Shown: positions 1-8,252 of the stretch, piece after piece
Layout of the letters: every line of letters starts with the position of its first letter
Position numbering within the stretch: position 1 is the first letter of the stretch
NCBI GenBank assembly: GCA_026692885.1
Contig: JAPLNJ010000373.1
Location: forward strand, 1 to 33,329
DNA from: Planctomycetota bacterium
GTDB lineage: Bacteria; Planctomycetota; Planctomycetia; Pirellulales; Pirellulaceae
Length of the DNA stretch: 33,329 nt
Reading direction: 5' to 3'
Position numbers and translations under genes: made by a program
Notes under the pieces: model-generated
The model's input: only the letters and a program-made list of their open reading frames with translations
What the model was told of the DNA's origin: nothing
The model's database searches: none

Positions 1-105
1 GTGAAGTTCGACCCCAAAGGTCTGGGCCTGAACCGCACGCGTGCCTCCGATGATCGCCCAAATTAACAATCCCACCCGTAGGTGCCGGGTGAAAGTCGAG
101 ATCAT
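1..105 (-). CDS. Secreted protein, N-terminal part only (cut by window edge)
   Basis: The minus strand opens an ATG at 105 and reads 35 codons to the window edge without a stop. The start follows a good ribosome site (GGAGG, six bases before ATG). The peptide has basic residues (TRHLR), a hydrophobic stretch (VGLLIWAIIGG) and a VQA-Q cleavage site, so it is a Sec signal peptide. The mature part begins QTFGVELH. From memory this beginning resembles planctomycete proteins of the OmpP1/FadL outer-membrane type, but 8 mature residues cannot establish this. The gene runs off the window, so length and function cannot be judged. The 161 bases between it and the next gene hold nothing I recognise. 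Confidence 0.6.
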   Translation of the reverse strand, partial: MISTFTRHLRVGLLIWAIIGGTRAVQAQTFGVELH

Positions 106-266
106 GAGTCGCCTCCATGCCCATCAGCCCCCGGAGAAGAAGCAAGGCCAGCGAAGGATACGCTTTGATCCTTCAGGCGACAATTGGAATCGCTAGAAAT
201 TGCCCTCTATCAGCCATGGTGCCGCCTCCAGGTAGTGACCTTCGTGTCGCCGGACGGCAAATGCCA

Positions 267-968
267 TCATTGTGACGTCGACGTCGCGTCTCTCGCTGCC
301 CGCCGGTTTCCGTGGCGGAAGTCGGCCACGAGGATGTACGTGCTCACGAGTAGCACCCAAACCGGGAAGACCAGCGCAATCCACGCGAAGTCCGTGATGG
401 TCAGCAGTAGTACCAACCCCAGTCCGTAGCCAACGAAGACCAGCCAGCGCGGGAGAACGGCCACGCGAAGGCCAATCGTGGAGGTCACAAAGATGAAGAT
501 CGCCGCCATTTTCACGCCAAAGGTGTTCATCAGCGAGTACGCCATCCCACGACCAAATCGATAGGTTTCGCTCTGCTCTGGAAGGCTGACGCCGGCCGCG
601 AAGGTATCCAGCAGTCCCCGACAGACGGCGGCGGCACCGAACAACATCACGACGAAAAGCAACCCGCTGCCGAGGAACACTGTCGCGAAGAACCGATCTT
701 CCAGTAGGCCGACGCGGTTACGCAGCACGGCCATGAACCAAAGAAATGCAATCCCTGTGAATGGCACCAGGTTGAGCGCGAAGCGGACGGCGTCTCGGAA
801 GGCTGGCTCGGCCAGCCATGTGCCGGGATCCGTCGGATCGGCCGGGATGGTCAGCCGGAGGAGCACTAGGCTGGTGGCATACAGCGCGGCAAAGACCATG
901 CCGCTGACGGCTACGACTCGCGGGGGCGATGGGGTCTGGCGAACTGCGGTCGGCGAACTGCTTATCAT
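267..968 (-). CDS. Multi-pass membrane protein of unknown function
   Basis: This 233-residue protein has about five or six hydrophobic segments: near residues 18-38, 63-82, 92-115, 145-165, 170-190 and 193-215 (SGMVFAALYATSLVLLRL, ATVFLGSGLLFVVMLFGAA, MAAIFIFVTSTIGL and others). It ends in a charged tail. The motif RFALNLVPFTGIAFLWF between the first segments looks like a conserved core of hypothetical integral membrane proteins known also from Actinobacteria; this is recollection. Its start lies 11 bases after the stop of the SulP gene, and its GAGG ribosome site overlaps that stop codon, so the two are probably translationally coupled. A role in ion or sulfur transport is inference from the neighbour only. 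Confidence 0.75.
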   Translation of the reverse strand: MISSSPTAVRQTPSPPRVVAVSGMVFAALYATSLVLLRLTIPADPTDPGTWLAEPAFRDAVRFALNLVPFTGIAFLWFMAVLRNRVGLLEDRFFATVFLGSGLLFVVMLFGAAAVCRGLLDTFAAGVSLPEQSETYRFGRGMAYSLMNTFGVKMAAIFIFVTSTIGLRVAVLPRWLVFVGYGLGLVLLLTITDFAWIALVFPVWVLLVSTYILVADFRHGNRRAARDATSTSQ

Positions 969-979
969 CAGGGAAATCC

Positions 980-2014
980 TCAGGTCGTAGTCTGTTTCTG
1001 AAAGGCTTCCACAGCATCCGCTACGGAGATGACCCGATCGAGCCCGCCGAGTCGGGCATCCACGCCCTCGTGGCGCAAGCGGTCGCGCACCGAGGAGCGC
1101 GCCTCAACGGCCTGCACGCGGATGCCGGCAGTGGTGAGTTCGTCGGCCAGACCCGCCAACGTGTAAGCGCTTTGCAGGTCCACCAAGGGCGAGGCGGAAA
1201 GGTCCAGCACGACGAGTTGGGGCGGCGTGGCTTCGGCTCGCGTACGGTCCAAGATCAAGTCACGCACATGATCCACGTTGAAATAGAGCAGGCCCGACTC
1301 AGGCCGGAAGATCAGCACGCCCGGAATCGGCTCGTTGTCCGGATGCCGCTCGCGATCCGAAAAGCGCCGCGTGCCTGGGATGCGTCCGAGCACAGCGACA
1401 TGGGGGCGAGAGGCGCGACGAAGCAGTTGCACGAGCGAAATCACGGCGCCGATCAACACGCCGCGCAGCAAGCCGGACCCCAACACGCCTAGGATGGCCG
1501 CCATGGCCACGGCGAACTCCCCGCGATCGCCGCGCCAGAGTTGCTGAAGGGCGGACATGCTGAACAGGCCGGCGACGGCCACCAATACCACCGCGGCCAG
1601 CACCGGCTGGGGTAGGGGCTGCAGCAACCGCGACAAGAAAAGTACGACCACCAGGGCCGTGCCGGACGCCAGCGCGCCAAGACGGACAGCGTCGCCGCTG
1701 GCCAGTCCGCCGAGCGTCGAGCCGACCAGCAGCGAGATGGCTGAGGTGCACGCCATGGCCGTGTGCTTCGAGCTGCAGAAGAGCCAGAACGCCAGCCCCG
1801 AGAATAAACAGGCATACAGACCAGCCTGCGGCGGTAATCCGGCAAGCGAAGCGTCGCCGATGGACTTCGGCACGAGGTAGGCCGCGAGCGTCACCCCGGC
1901 GACCACATCGCCGCGAAACCACCTGCGATCGTAGCTGCGCAGCCAGTCCACGGCCGGAATCCACCGGGCGATCGCGGGGACGAACTGCATACCTCCGGGT
2001 GTTGAATCTGCCAT
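980..2014 (-). CDS. SulP-family anion transporter with a large internal deletion, STAS domain kept
   Basis: SulP proteins carry sulfate, bicarbonate or similar anions across the inner membrane and usually have about 500-570 residues: 14 membrane segments plus a cytoplasmic STAS domain. This frame gives 344 residues from ATG 2014. The N-terminal part is typical (FRGDVVAGVTLAAYLVPKSI, then LAGLPPQAGLYACLFSG). After GDAVRLGALASGTALVV it jumps directly to LFLSRLLQPLPQPVLAAVVL, which in full-length relatives lies roughly 200 residues later. The segments between about the fourth and the tenth or eleventh are therefore absent, while the frame is preserved. The STAS domain (PGVLIFRPESGLLYFN, LVVLDLSASPLVDLQSA) is complete. 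With half of the inverted-repeat transport fold gone, transport is unlikely; it may be a pseudogene that is still open, or an assembly collapse. An ATG at 2170 is possible but adds 52 residues unlike the family. Confidence 0.8.
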   Translation of the reverse strand: MADSTPGGMQFVPAIARWIPAVDWLRSYDRRWFRGDVVAGVTLAAYLVPKSIGDASLAGLPPQAGLYACLFSGLAFWLFCSSKHTAMACTSAISLLVGSTLGGLASGDAVRLGALASGTALVVVLFLSRLLQPLPQPVLAAVVLVAVAGLFSMSALQQLWRGDRGEFAVAMAAILGVLGSGLLRGVLIGAVISLVQLLRRASRPHVAVLGRIPGTRRFSDRERHPDNEPIPGVLIFRPESGLLYFNVDHVRDLILDRTRAEATPPQLVVLDLSASPLVDLQSAYTLAGLADELTTAGIRVQAVEARSSVRDRLRHEGVDARLGGLDRVISVADAVEAFQKQTTT

Positions 2015-2218
2015 GCGTTGCTCAGGATTGTGGGACGGGGTTAGAACTCGACCTCGTGTTTTGTGGTCATTTGCTTGGACTACAGCTGTCGCCTGACAGG
2101 CCGTAGCGTCATTCATCGGAACGATATCGGGTTTCCACAAGTGTATCCATAGTTCATGCGTCCTGACCAAGAGCGGCGACCGCGTGGCGGTTCGTGGGAT
2201 ACATCTGGCTTTCGTTAA

Positions 2219-2371
2219 TCAACCGGCCACTTGGGCGAAGCCGATATTGAGCGGAATGATCAGCGCCGCCAAGGTGATACCGGCAGTGGCCTCGCGCGGC
2301 ACATCCGCCCAACCAATCCCGCGCATACCGACAAACGGTTGGGGCCAACGAGTTGTTCGGGTCTGTTTCAT
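2219..2371 (-). pseudogene. N-terminal remnant of a second SulP transporter gene
   Basis: A short frame of 50 codons starts with ATG at 2371, 27 bases after the stop of the desulfinase gene. It contains WADVPREATAGITLAALIIP followed by LNIGFAQVAG and then a TGA. This is the start of the SulP membrane domain (compare FRGDVVAGVTLAAYLVPKSI in the next gene), cut exactly where the family continues with LPP and GLYA. It differs clearly from the downstream SulP gene, so it is a remnant of a different paralogue and not a local duplication. The 204 bases between it and the next SulP gene show no further SulP-like sequence in any frame I read. Confidence 0.65.
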
Positions 2372-2398
2372 ATCTGCTGTTCGCATTCTAGAAATCCG

Positions 2399-3625
2399 TT
2401 ACCCGATGCGTAACGCAGACGCATCGGGAAGTTTATCCCCGGTTACCTTCTTCCATTGTTGCTCGAGCAGTTCTTTCGCTGCCTGTTCCAGGAATTCCGG
2501 TGCGGCCCATTTCTTCACATCGAAGTCGTTCTTGATGTAGCCGTGGCTCAGCATGAAGTCCTTGCCGATCTCCACGGAGACCAGATTCTGGGGCGAAAGG
2601 TTAGGCACCATGTCGATGTTCTGGATACCACTGCATGTATCCTCCACGTCCAGATAGAACGTCTGCTTGTCGAGGATCGCCGCCGCGGCGTGCTTGTGCT
2701 CATTCGCCCATCGTCCGACCTTGATCATGCCTTTCATGAACGTCACGACCAGCTCGGGATGCTCTTCAGCCATCACTTCGGTGCAGGTGATGGCGGCGGG
2801 GATGTTGGCCACCTGTAGGGTCCAATCCGGGTACCGGGACAGATCCTCGATTGCCTTGAACTTGCCCGTCGCCTCCTGGAGATGCTGGAAGGGTTTGCTC
2901 TGGGTATAGATCGCATCGACGACCCCCTGTTCCAGCGCGGTCTCCAGCGGACGGAAGGCCAGGTCGTGCTTGTGGTTACGCTTCAGCCACAGTTCCGACG
3001 GGTTTTCCATGGGATCCAGCATGGCGGGATTGTTGTACCAGTCATCCGCATAGGGGAACTCCACGATTTCCACGTCGGCGCGGGTCATGCCGTTCATCCG
3101 GAGCATCAGCTCGATGCCCTGTTCCTCCTGGATCCGCCACCAGTCGTTCTTGATCTTTTTCAGACTCTTCGAAAGGCCGATCTTTTTGCCTTTCAGTTCG
3201 ACCATCCGGTAGATGTCGTCCCTGGCGCGCACCATCATGCAGCCGCCTTCGTGTGGTGCGTGCGTCACTCCCAGGAGCCTGGTCCTGCGAATGTCCGCAT
3301 GAACGTGGATGGGCGGGAACAGACCGCCGAAGCGGATGAGGTTGTCCAGGTTGTGGATGTAGTGCGGATACCAGTCGTTCTCGCGGACGGAGCGCAGGAA
3401 GGCATACTTCACGCCGATTTTCTTGTACTCCTCCCGGGTCCAGCCCAGTTCCTGGTCAACGTTGCTGGCGGACACGAGGGGACAATTGGTGTAGTACACC
3501 TCTTTCCAGTCAAGCTTTACGGTATTTAATCTTGTGTTCTCAAACGTTGTGCTCTTGATTGCCTTGGATAGATCCCCAGGAGAACAAGCTGTGGGATCGC
3601 CGCTTTTTGTTGATCCATTAGTCAT
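2399..3625 (-). CDS. DszB-like sulfinate desulfinase (periplasmic-binding-protein fold)
   Basis: This 408-residue protein resembles DszB, the 2'-hydroxybiphenyl-2-sulfinate desulfinase of rhodococcal desulfurization, which cleaves a C-S bond and releases sulfite. Matching blocks are YTNCPLVSAS (DszB YSNCPVPNAL), IRFGGLFPP plus RTRLLGVT (DszB TRFGGEIPP, RTRLLGIT), GRWANEH (GLWARDH) and KKWAAPEFLEQ (DQWAAPEFLNN). The catalytic residues known in DszB (Cys27, His60, Arg70) correspond to Cys48, His88 and Arg98, with His and Arg ten residues apart in both. I chose ATG 3625 because AAGGAG precedes it; a frame start at 3652 would add nine basic residues over that site. No signal peptide is visible, which fits a cytoplasmic enzyme rather than a periplasmic binding protein of an ABC importer. 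The substrate is unknown. DszB is 365 residues, so this member is longer. Confidence 0.75.
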   Translation of the reverse strand: MTNGSTKSGDPTACSPGDLSKAIKSTTFENTRLNTVKLDWKEVYYTNCPLVSASNVDQELGWTREEYKKIGVKYAFLRSVRENDWYPHYIHNLDNLIRFGGLFPPIHVHADIRRTRLLGVTHAPHEGGCMMVRARDDIYRMVELKGKKIGLSKSLKKIKNDWWRIQEEQGIELMLRMNGMTRADVEIVEFPYADDWYNNPAMLDPMENPSELWLKRNHKHDLAFRPLETALEQGVVDAIYTQSKPFQHLQEATGKFKAIEDLSRYPDWTLQVANIPAAITCTEVMAEEHPELVVTFMKGMIKVGRWANEHKHAAAAILDKQTFYLDVEDTCSGIQNIDMVPNLSPQNLVSVEIGKDFMLSHGYIKNDFDVKKWAAPEFLEQAAKELLEQQWKKVTGDKLPDASALRIG

Positions 3626-3781
3626 AATTACGAGTCTCCTTCTTCTTGTCATCGGACCGGCGGTGATGGCGAGTTGTTGTTCCCAGGCCCGGTCGCCTGG
3701 ATTTGTTGGGGGTCTCTCTCTTCGGTATTCTCGGTTGTCTCGGCGGCCGGCTCGCTGTCCGTTGGCCCGGCCTGTCTTGCT

Positions 3782-5470
3782 TCACCTTGCCATGAGCATC
3801 GAACGCGACAACATGCCTCCGGAGATGTTCCGGGCCTTGAACCCGTTCTGCAGCAGGATCCGCGTCGCGTAGTAGGCCCGCTGGGCGGAGCGGCAGATGA
3901 CGAGGATTTCACGGTCGCGAGGAAGCTCGCTCAGACGCGCGCGCAGTTGCGGCAGCGGGATATTGACCGCGCCCGGCACCGACTCCACGGCGAGCTCCGG
4001 AGGATTCCGCACGTCGAGGAGGAATTGGCCGTCCACAGAGTTCCAGTCGCAGATAGGCATGTCGCCACGGAGGATGTCCGCCGCGACCATCCCCGCAAAG
4101 TTGACTGGGTCCTTGGCGCTCCCGTAGGGCGGCGCGTAGCTTAGCTCGGCCTCCTCCAGGTCGTAAATGGTGCAACCCATCTGGATCGCCATCGCGAAGG
4201 AATCGATCCGCTTGGGAACGCCGTCCTCGCCGAGCACTTGCACGCCGAGGAGGCGTCCGTCTGATTTCCGGAAAATCGCTTTGATGGCGAGCACTTTTGC
4301 GCCCGGGTAGTACCCCGCGTGCGAATTCGGATAAAGGTAGATCTTCTCGAAATCCTTGTCTCCGAGCTGGACCAGGACCTTCTCGCTCGCACCGGTCTGC
4401 GCGATCGTGGCCTCGAATATCTTGCAGATGGAGGTTCCCTGCGTGCCGCGGTAACGGGAGTCGCGCCCGGCAATCACATCGGCCGCGATCCGGCCCTGCC
4501 GATTAGCCGGCCCGGCTAGCGGGATGAGCGTCCATTGCCCAGTAACGAAATCCTTGACTTCGACCGCGTCGCCGACGGCAAAGATGTCCGGGTCACTGGT
4601 GCGCATGTGCTCATCGACACGAATTCCGCCGCGCTGGCCGAGTTCAATCCCGGCCAGCTTCGCCAGCGCGGTCTCCGGACGCACGCCAATCGCGAGGATC
4701 ACGATGTCCGCCGGATGTCGCTTGCCTGAACCGGTGAGGACTTCCAACGAACCATCTGGCGTTTGCTGGAAGCCGGCCACGCCGTCATTGAGTTCGAGGC
4801 GAACACCGTGCTTTGTCAAGTAGCGTTCGACGAGGCACGCCATTTCCGGATCGAGCGGCGGCATGACCTGATTCAGCTTCTCGACCAGCGTCACTTCGAG
4901 CCCACGATGGACTAGGTTCTCGACCATCTCCAGGCCGATGAACCCGCCGCCAACCACCACTGCACGTTTCGCAACGGTGACCGTCTGACAGCCGGTGTAC
5001 GAATTCATTCCCGCTTGATCCGCCGTACCTCGCTCGAGCCACTCCCGGATGTGCCTGGCGTCCGGTATCGTTCTCACGGAGAAGATCCCCGGAAGATCGA
5101 TGCCGGGCAATGGCGGACGGATCGGTGCCGCCCCGGGCGACAGCACGAGCTTGTCGTAGTGCTCCGTCGTCACCTCACAGGTAGCGTGGTTCTTCAACTC
5201 CACAGTTCTCTGTACTGACGAGATGCCCACCACCTCACATTTCGTCCGGCAATCGATTGCGAACTGCACGCGAAACGTCTGTTCCGTCGCCACCAAGAGG
5301 CTCGATTCTTTTTCAATCGAGCCGCCAACATGGTACGGCAGTCCGCAGTTCGCGTACGAAACATACGGTCCCCGTTCCACCAGGAGGATTTCCGCCTTTT
5401 CGTCCAATCTTCGGAGGCGTGCCGCACACGACGCGCCGCCAGCCACTCCACCCACAATGATGACTTTCAC
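3782..5470 (-). CDS. CoA-disulfide reductase fused to a C-terminal rhodanese domain (CoADR-Rhd)
   Basis: A FAD- and NAD(P)H-binding disulfide reductase of 562 residues. The FAD motif VGGVAGGASCAARLRRL is at the N-terminus, the redox cysteine is Cys42 in SYANCGLPYHVGG, the nucleotide motif VVVGGGFIGLEM lies mid-protein and the FAD site IFAVGDAVEV follows. The rhodanese domain covers roughly the last 90 residues (FLLDVRNPPELA, then active Cys526 in VICRSAQRAYYATRILL). Fusions of this type reduce CoA disulfide, CoA persulfide or polysulfide. The start is GTG at 5470, seven bases after AAGGAG, which puts the FAD motif at residue 7 as in relatives; an upstream ATG at 5521 is less likely. The gene sits 156 bases upstream of the desulfinase on the same strand, suggesting a shared sulfur pathway. 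Confidence 0.92.
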   Translation of the reverse strand: MKVIIVGGVAGGASCAARLRRLDEKAEILLVERGPYVSYANCGLPYHVGGSIEKESSLLVATEQTFRVQFAIDCRTKCEVVGISSVQRTVELKNHATCEVTTEHYDKLVLSPGAAPIRPPLPGIDLPGIFSVRTIPDARHIREWLERGTADQAGMNSYTGCQTVTVAKRAVVVGGGFIGLEMVENLVHRGLEVTLVEKLNQVMPPLDPEMACLVERYLTKHGVRLELNDGVAGFQQTPDGSLEVLTGSGKRHPADIVILAIGVRPETALAKLAGIELGQRGGIRVDEHMRTSDPDIFAVGDAVEVKDFVTGQWTLIPLAGPANRQGRIAADVIAGRDSRYRGTQGTSICKIFEATIAQTGASEKVLVQLGDKDFEKIYLYPNSHAGYYPGAKVLAIKAIFRKSDGRLLGVQVLGEDGVPKRIDSFAMAIQMGCTIYDLEEAELSYAPPYGSAKDPVNFAGMVAADILRGDMPICDWNSVDGQFLLDVRNPPELAVESVPGAVNIPLPQLRARLSELPRDREILVICRSAQRAYYATRILLQNGFKARNISGGMLSRSMLMAR

Positions 5471-5498
5471 TTTCGTGCTCCTTTTCGTCCTTCCCTGA

Positions 5499-5642
5499 AA
5501 CGAACCCTTCGACGTGATCAAACGTCACCAGCACGCCGTGCTGCAATCTTGGCCAGGAAACGTGGATGACGTCGCTGACCAGATCAAGGAGAAGTTCGGG
5601 CAAGCGTCATTGCAGCGAGCCTTCGGGATGCTACACTTCTAA
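5499..5642 (+). pseudogene. Possible C-terminal scrap of a Y-family DNA polymerase gene
   Basis: On the plus strand an open stretch reads FDVIKRHQHAVLQ, then NVDDVADQIKEKFGQASLQR and a stop at 5640-5642. The pattern VDDVADQIKEKFG-x-x-x-L-x-R is what the extreme C-terminus of many DinB-type polymerases looks like. There is no start codon context and a stop lies just upstream, so at most this is a decayed tail. It overlaps the last codons of the minus-strand secreted gene by four bases. The match is short and may be chance. Confidence 0.2.
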
Positions 5643-6517
5643 CGACTGGCGGGTGGGCTCAACGACTGGATCTTCTCCAGCAAGTGCTGCTTCTGCGGAC
5701 CCGTTGCCCGAGCGGCGGCCTGTTGATAGTAGACCTTGGCGATGCTCAGCTTACCCGCCTCTTCGTAGCTGCGGGCCTTTTCCAGTCGGTCGAGCAACTC
5801 GGCCTGACGGGTCGTGTCCTCGGCCGACTGCTGACGACGGATTTCTGTGACACTCAGATCGCCGTGATTTGCGGTGCTGTCCGCCGAGGAACTCGCCACC
5901 GCACGGGCCGAGCCAGTTTGGCCACCGGCGGCGGCCGGAGCGTCGGGATCGTGACTGCCCGCCTGGTGTCGCTTGACAGGCACCTCCCCCTGCTGCAGTC
6001 GCGTCAAGCGTTCCCGAAGCGGACTGACGGAGTTCTGGTTGGCGGGAGTCACGCCGGGGGTGGCGCCGCTGAACACGCCACCCTCACCAACCACAGGCAC
6101 CACACTGGTCACAAACGGCCGCTGCGACCCGCTGAAGAGGCTGCCAGAGCCGCCGTTCGGAATCACAATGGTGGGCGACTCCATCACGTTCGAACGCTCA
6201 CTGCCTGTGCCGGCCCCCAAGCTGAATCCCAGGTTGAAGCCCTTGCCCACGACGCCGCCGCCAAACCTCGCGTCGGAGGCCGGGTCATAGCCGCCGAAGG
6301 GCGGCGGTGTTGAGTTCGCCGGCCCCGTGTTGAAGAAGAAACCGCCCTTGGGACCCATGCGGTTGATTCCCCAGCCGACCCCAAAGTTCTCGTAGAAACC
6401 GTCGTGGAGTTGGTGATAGGGGGTCGTCAGTTGAACTTGCTGGGCCGAAACCGGGCTCGACTGCCATGCCCCGCAGCCAACGACAACGGTGAAGACGAGA
6501 TAACGCATGCGACACAT
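5639..6517 (-). CDS. Secreted protein of unknown function, Gly/Pro-rich, helical C-terminus
   Basis: This 292-residue protein begins with a signal peptide (MCRMRYLVFTVVVGCGAW, cleavage after PVSA). The mature N-terminal half is rich in Gly, Phe, Pro and Asn with phrases such as FGVGWGINRMGPKGGFFFNTG and FGGGVVGKGFNLGFSLGAG. The middle is low-complexity, Ser/Ala/Gly-rich (about residues 165-220). The last 70 residues are charged and probably helical (AELLDRLEKARSYEEAGKLS, then AKVYYQQAAAR), like a tetratricopeptide-type pair of helices. I do not recognise a named family. An AGGAG ribosome site sits ten bases before the ATG. The protein would be in the periplasm or attached to the envelope. Confidence 0.75.
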   Translation of the reverse strand: MCRMRYLVFTVVVGCGAWQSSPVSAQQVQLTTPYHQLHDGFYENFGVGWGINRMGPKGGFFFNTGPANSTPPPFGGYDPASDARFGGGVVGKGFNLGFSLGAGTGSERSNVMESPTIVIPNGGSGSLFSGSQRPFVTSVVPVVGEGGVFSGATPGVTPANQNSVSPLRERLTRLQQGEVPVKRHQAGSHDPDAPAAAGGQTGSARAVASSSADSTANHGDLSVTEIRRQQSAEDTTRQAELLDRLEKARSYEEAGKLSIAKVYYQQAAARATGPQKQHLLEKIQSLSPPASR

Positions 6518-6842
6518 GACTCGACTTCTCCTGTCTTCTTTCTCTTTGCGTCTTGGCGCCTTGGCGTGAGCGGTTGTCCGTTATGTGTCGGGGCTTCAAA
6601 GTGGTCATCACGCTCCGCCGTGATGACATGTCGTCACAGCGGAGCGTGACGACTACTATTCTTGCGACACTTATTGATGCGCCAGTTCTTAGATTCTATC
6701 GGCCTTGGAAGGCTTGCGTCAACAAAGGGTTGCGAGGAAGACACGGCATCTTGCCGAAAGAACCGCGGACGCTACCATCAACAGACGGGCCCGGTCTTTT
6801 CCACCCCCCACGTCCCACGTCTGAGAACCGGAAACTGCACCT
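6518..6842. other. Divergent intergenic region carrying repeat sequence
   Basis: These 325 bases separate a minus-strand and a plus-strand gene, so promoters for both must lie here, but I see no convincing -35/-10 pair. The part at 6545-6570 (TGCGTCTTGGCGCCTTGGCG) looks like a short intergenic repeat I associate with many bacterial genomes. The two-hairpin element is at 6586-6692. No coding frame looks real. Confidence 0.5.
6586..6692. repeat. Two-hairpin palindromic element, copy A
   Basis: Hairpin 1 has arms GTCATCACG (6604-6612) and CGTGATGAC (6619-6627). Hairpin 2 has arms GTCGTCAC (6630-6637) and GTGACGAC (6646-6653). The loop sequences GCTCCGC and GCGGAGC are exact reverse complements. 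The flanks TGTCGGGGCTTCAAAG and the sequence around GCGACA at 6664-6669 are homologous to the flanks of copy B at 24817-24943; the right flank stays alignable to CTTAG at about 6692. The stems differ from those of copy B by paired changes that keep base pairing. Confidence 0.85.
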
Positions 6843-8129
6843 ATGACACTGTATGTTGCCCAAGGATCGTCCACGACGGAACTGGCGGATGGGCAGCTCC
6901 GCGAGGCGCTGACGAGCTGCTTCCAGCGGCTCGGACCACGCCAACGCGTACTCGCCATACCGCCTGATTTCACGCGATTCAACAGCCGTGCCGGACTGTT
7001 GACCTGCTTGACGCACGACTACTACGGCAACCGACTCGTGGACGTCATGCCCGCGCTGGGGACCCATTTTCCCATGCCCGATTGGCAGCTGAAAAAGATG
7101 TTCCCCAGCGTACCCAAGTCCCTGTTCCGGGAACATCGCTGGCGTGAAGATGTGGTCACGATCGGCGAGGTTCCCGCGGAGTTCGTGGCCTCTGTCACCG
7201 AAGGCATCTGGACCAAGCCCTGGCCGGCTCAGTTGAACCAGTTGGTGTGGCAGGGCGGCCACGACTTGATCTTGTCCATCGGGCAAGTCGTGCCGCACGA
7301 GGTGATTGGAATGGCGAACTACAACAAGAATCTGTTCGTGGGGACGGGCGGCGCACGGGGTATCAACGAGAGCCATTTCATCGGCGCGGCGTACGGTATG
7401 GAGCGGATGATGGGACGCGCCGATACGCCCTTGCGGCGGATCCTGAACTACGCCCAGGACCACTTCTGCCGCCATTTGCCGCTCTTGTTCGTGCTGACCG
7501 TGGTGGGGATCAAGGAACGGGGCGAATTAGTGACCCGCGGATTGTTCATCGGAGATGATCACGAGTGCTTCGAGCGGGCAGCCGCACTCGCAGTGCAGGT
7601 CAATTTCTCCGTGTTGCAGGAGCCGCTGCAACGCGTGGTGGTCTACCTGGACCCGGAGGAATTCCATTCGACTTGGCTGGGGAACAAGGCCATCTATCGG
7701 ACGCGGATGGCCCTTGCCGACGGCGGGTCCTTGGTGGTGCTGGCCCCCGGCGTGAAAACGTTTGGCGAGGATCCGGAGATCGATCGGCTGATTCGCAAGT
7801 ATGGCTATCGCACCACGCCGGAAATCATGAGCTTGATGCGGCAGAACGACGACCTGCAGGGCAATCTGTCCGCCGCCGCCCACTTGATTCACGGCTCCTC
7901 CGAGAACCGCTTCACGGTGACGTATTGTCCCGGCAAATTGTCGCGAGAGGATATCGAAGGGGTGGGATATCGGTATGGCGAACTGGGCGTATTTCAGGGC
8001 CGTTACGATCCACAGCAACTTACCGACGGCTGGAACACGCTGGCGGACGGGGAACGCATCTTCTTCATCCGCAACCCAGCCCTAGGCTTGTGGGCCCATC
8101 CGAGCCGCTTGGCGTCTGCGGTGGCCTGA
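6843..8129 (+). CDS. LarA-like nickel-pincer hydroxyacid racemase/epimerase (DUF2088 family)
   Basis: This 428-residue protein belongs to the lactate racemase LarA superfamily, whose members invert a hydroxyl-bearing carbon using a nickel-pincer nucleotide cofactor. The residues used in LarA all have equivalents: His75 in ALGTHFP, His152 in GQVVPHEVIGM, Lys162 in NYNKNLFVGTGG (the lysine that holds the cofactor) and His178 in INESHFIG. The substrate-binding PDFTR motif is at 41-45. The sequence looks closer to the sub-group with proposed D-mannonate epimerase activity than to true lactate racemase; this is recollection, and the substrate should be treated as unknown. No larB/larC/larE cofactor genes are in the window. 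The small gene at 8253 follows on the same strand after 123 bases. Confidence 0.85.
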   Translation: MTLYVAQGSSTTELADGQLREALTSCFQRLGPRQRVLAIPPDFTRFNSRAGLLTCLTHDYYGNRLVDVMPALGTHFPMPDWQLKKMFPSVPKSLFREHRWREDVVTIGEVPAEFVASVTEGIWTKPWPAQLNQLVWQGGHDLILSIGQVVPHEVIGMANYNKNLFVGTGGARGINESHFIGAAYGMERMMGRADTPLRRILNYAQDHFCRHLPLLFVLTVVGIKERGELVTRGLFIGDDHECFERAAALAVQVNFSVLQEPLQRVVVYLDPEEFHSTWLGNKAIYRTRMALADGGSLVVLAPGVKTFGEDPEIDRLIRKYGYRTTPEIMSLMRQNDDLQGNLSAAAHLIHGSSENRFTVTYCPGKLSREDIEGVGYRYGELGVFQGRYDPQQLTDGWNTLADGERIFFIRNPALGLWAHPSRLASAVA

Positions 8130-8252
8130 TCGCCGTGTTGCAATGCGGGTCCGAACGGATAGAATCGAAGCGGCAGGGGTGCGGCAAGCAGTCATCCAGG
8201 CCATGGTCACCTGAGGACGGGGTTCCTGCCTTCGCGTTCTCCGGCTTCGATC

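Noticed and set aside
2399..3625. Reading the desulfinase-like gene as a periplasmic solute-binding protein of an ABC importer
   Set aside because: No signal peptide, no permease or ATPase gene nearby, and the specific DszB residues are present. The fold is shared, so the alternative stays possible but less likely.
3626..3781. Hydrophilic frame between desulfinase and CoADR (EPAAETTENTEERD)
   Set aside because: It has no start with a ribosome site, overlaps the CoADR end in another frame, and is low-complexity only.
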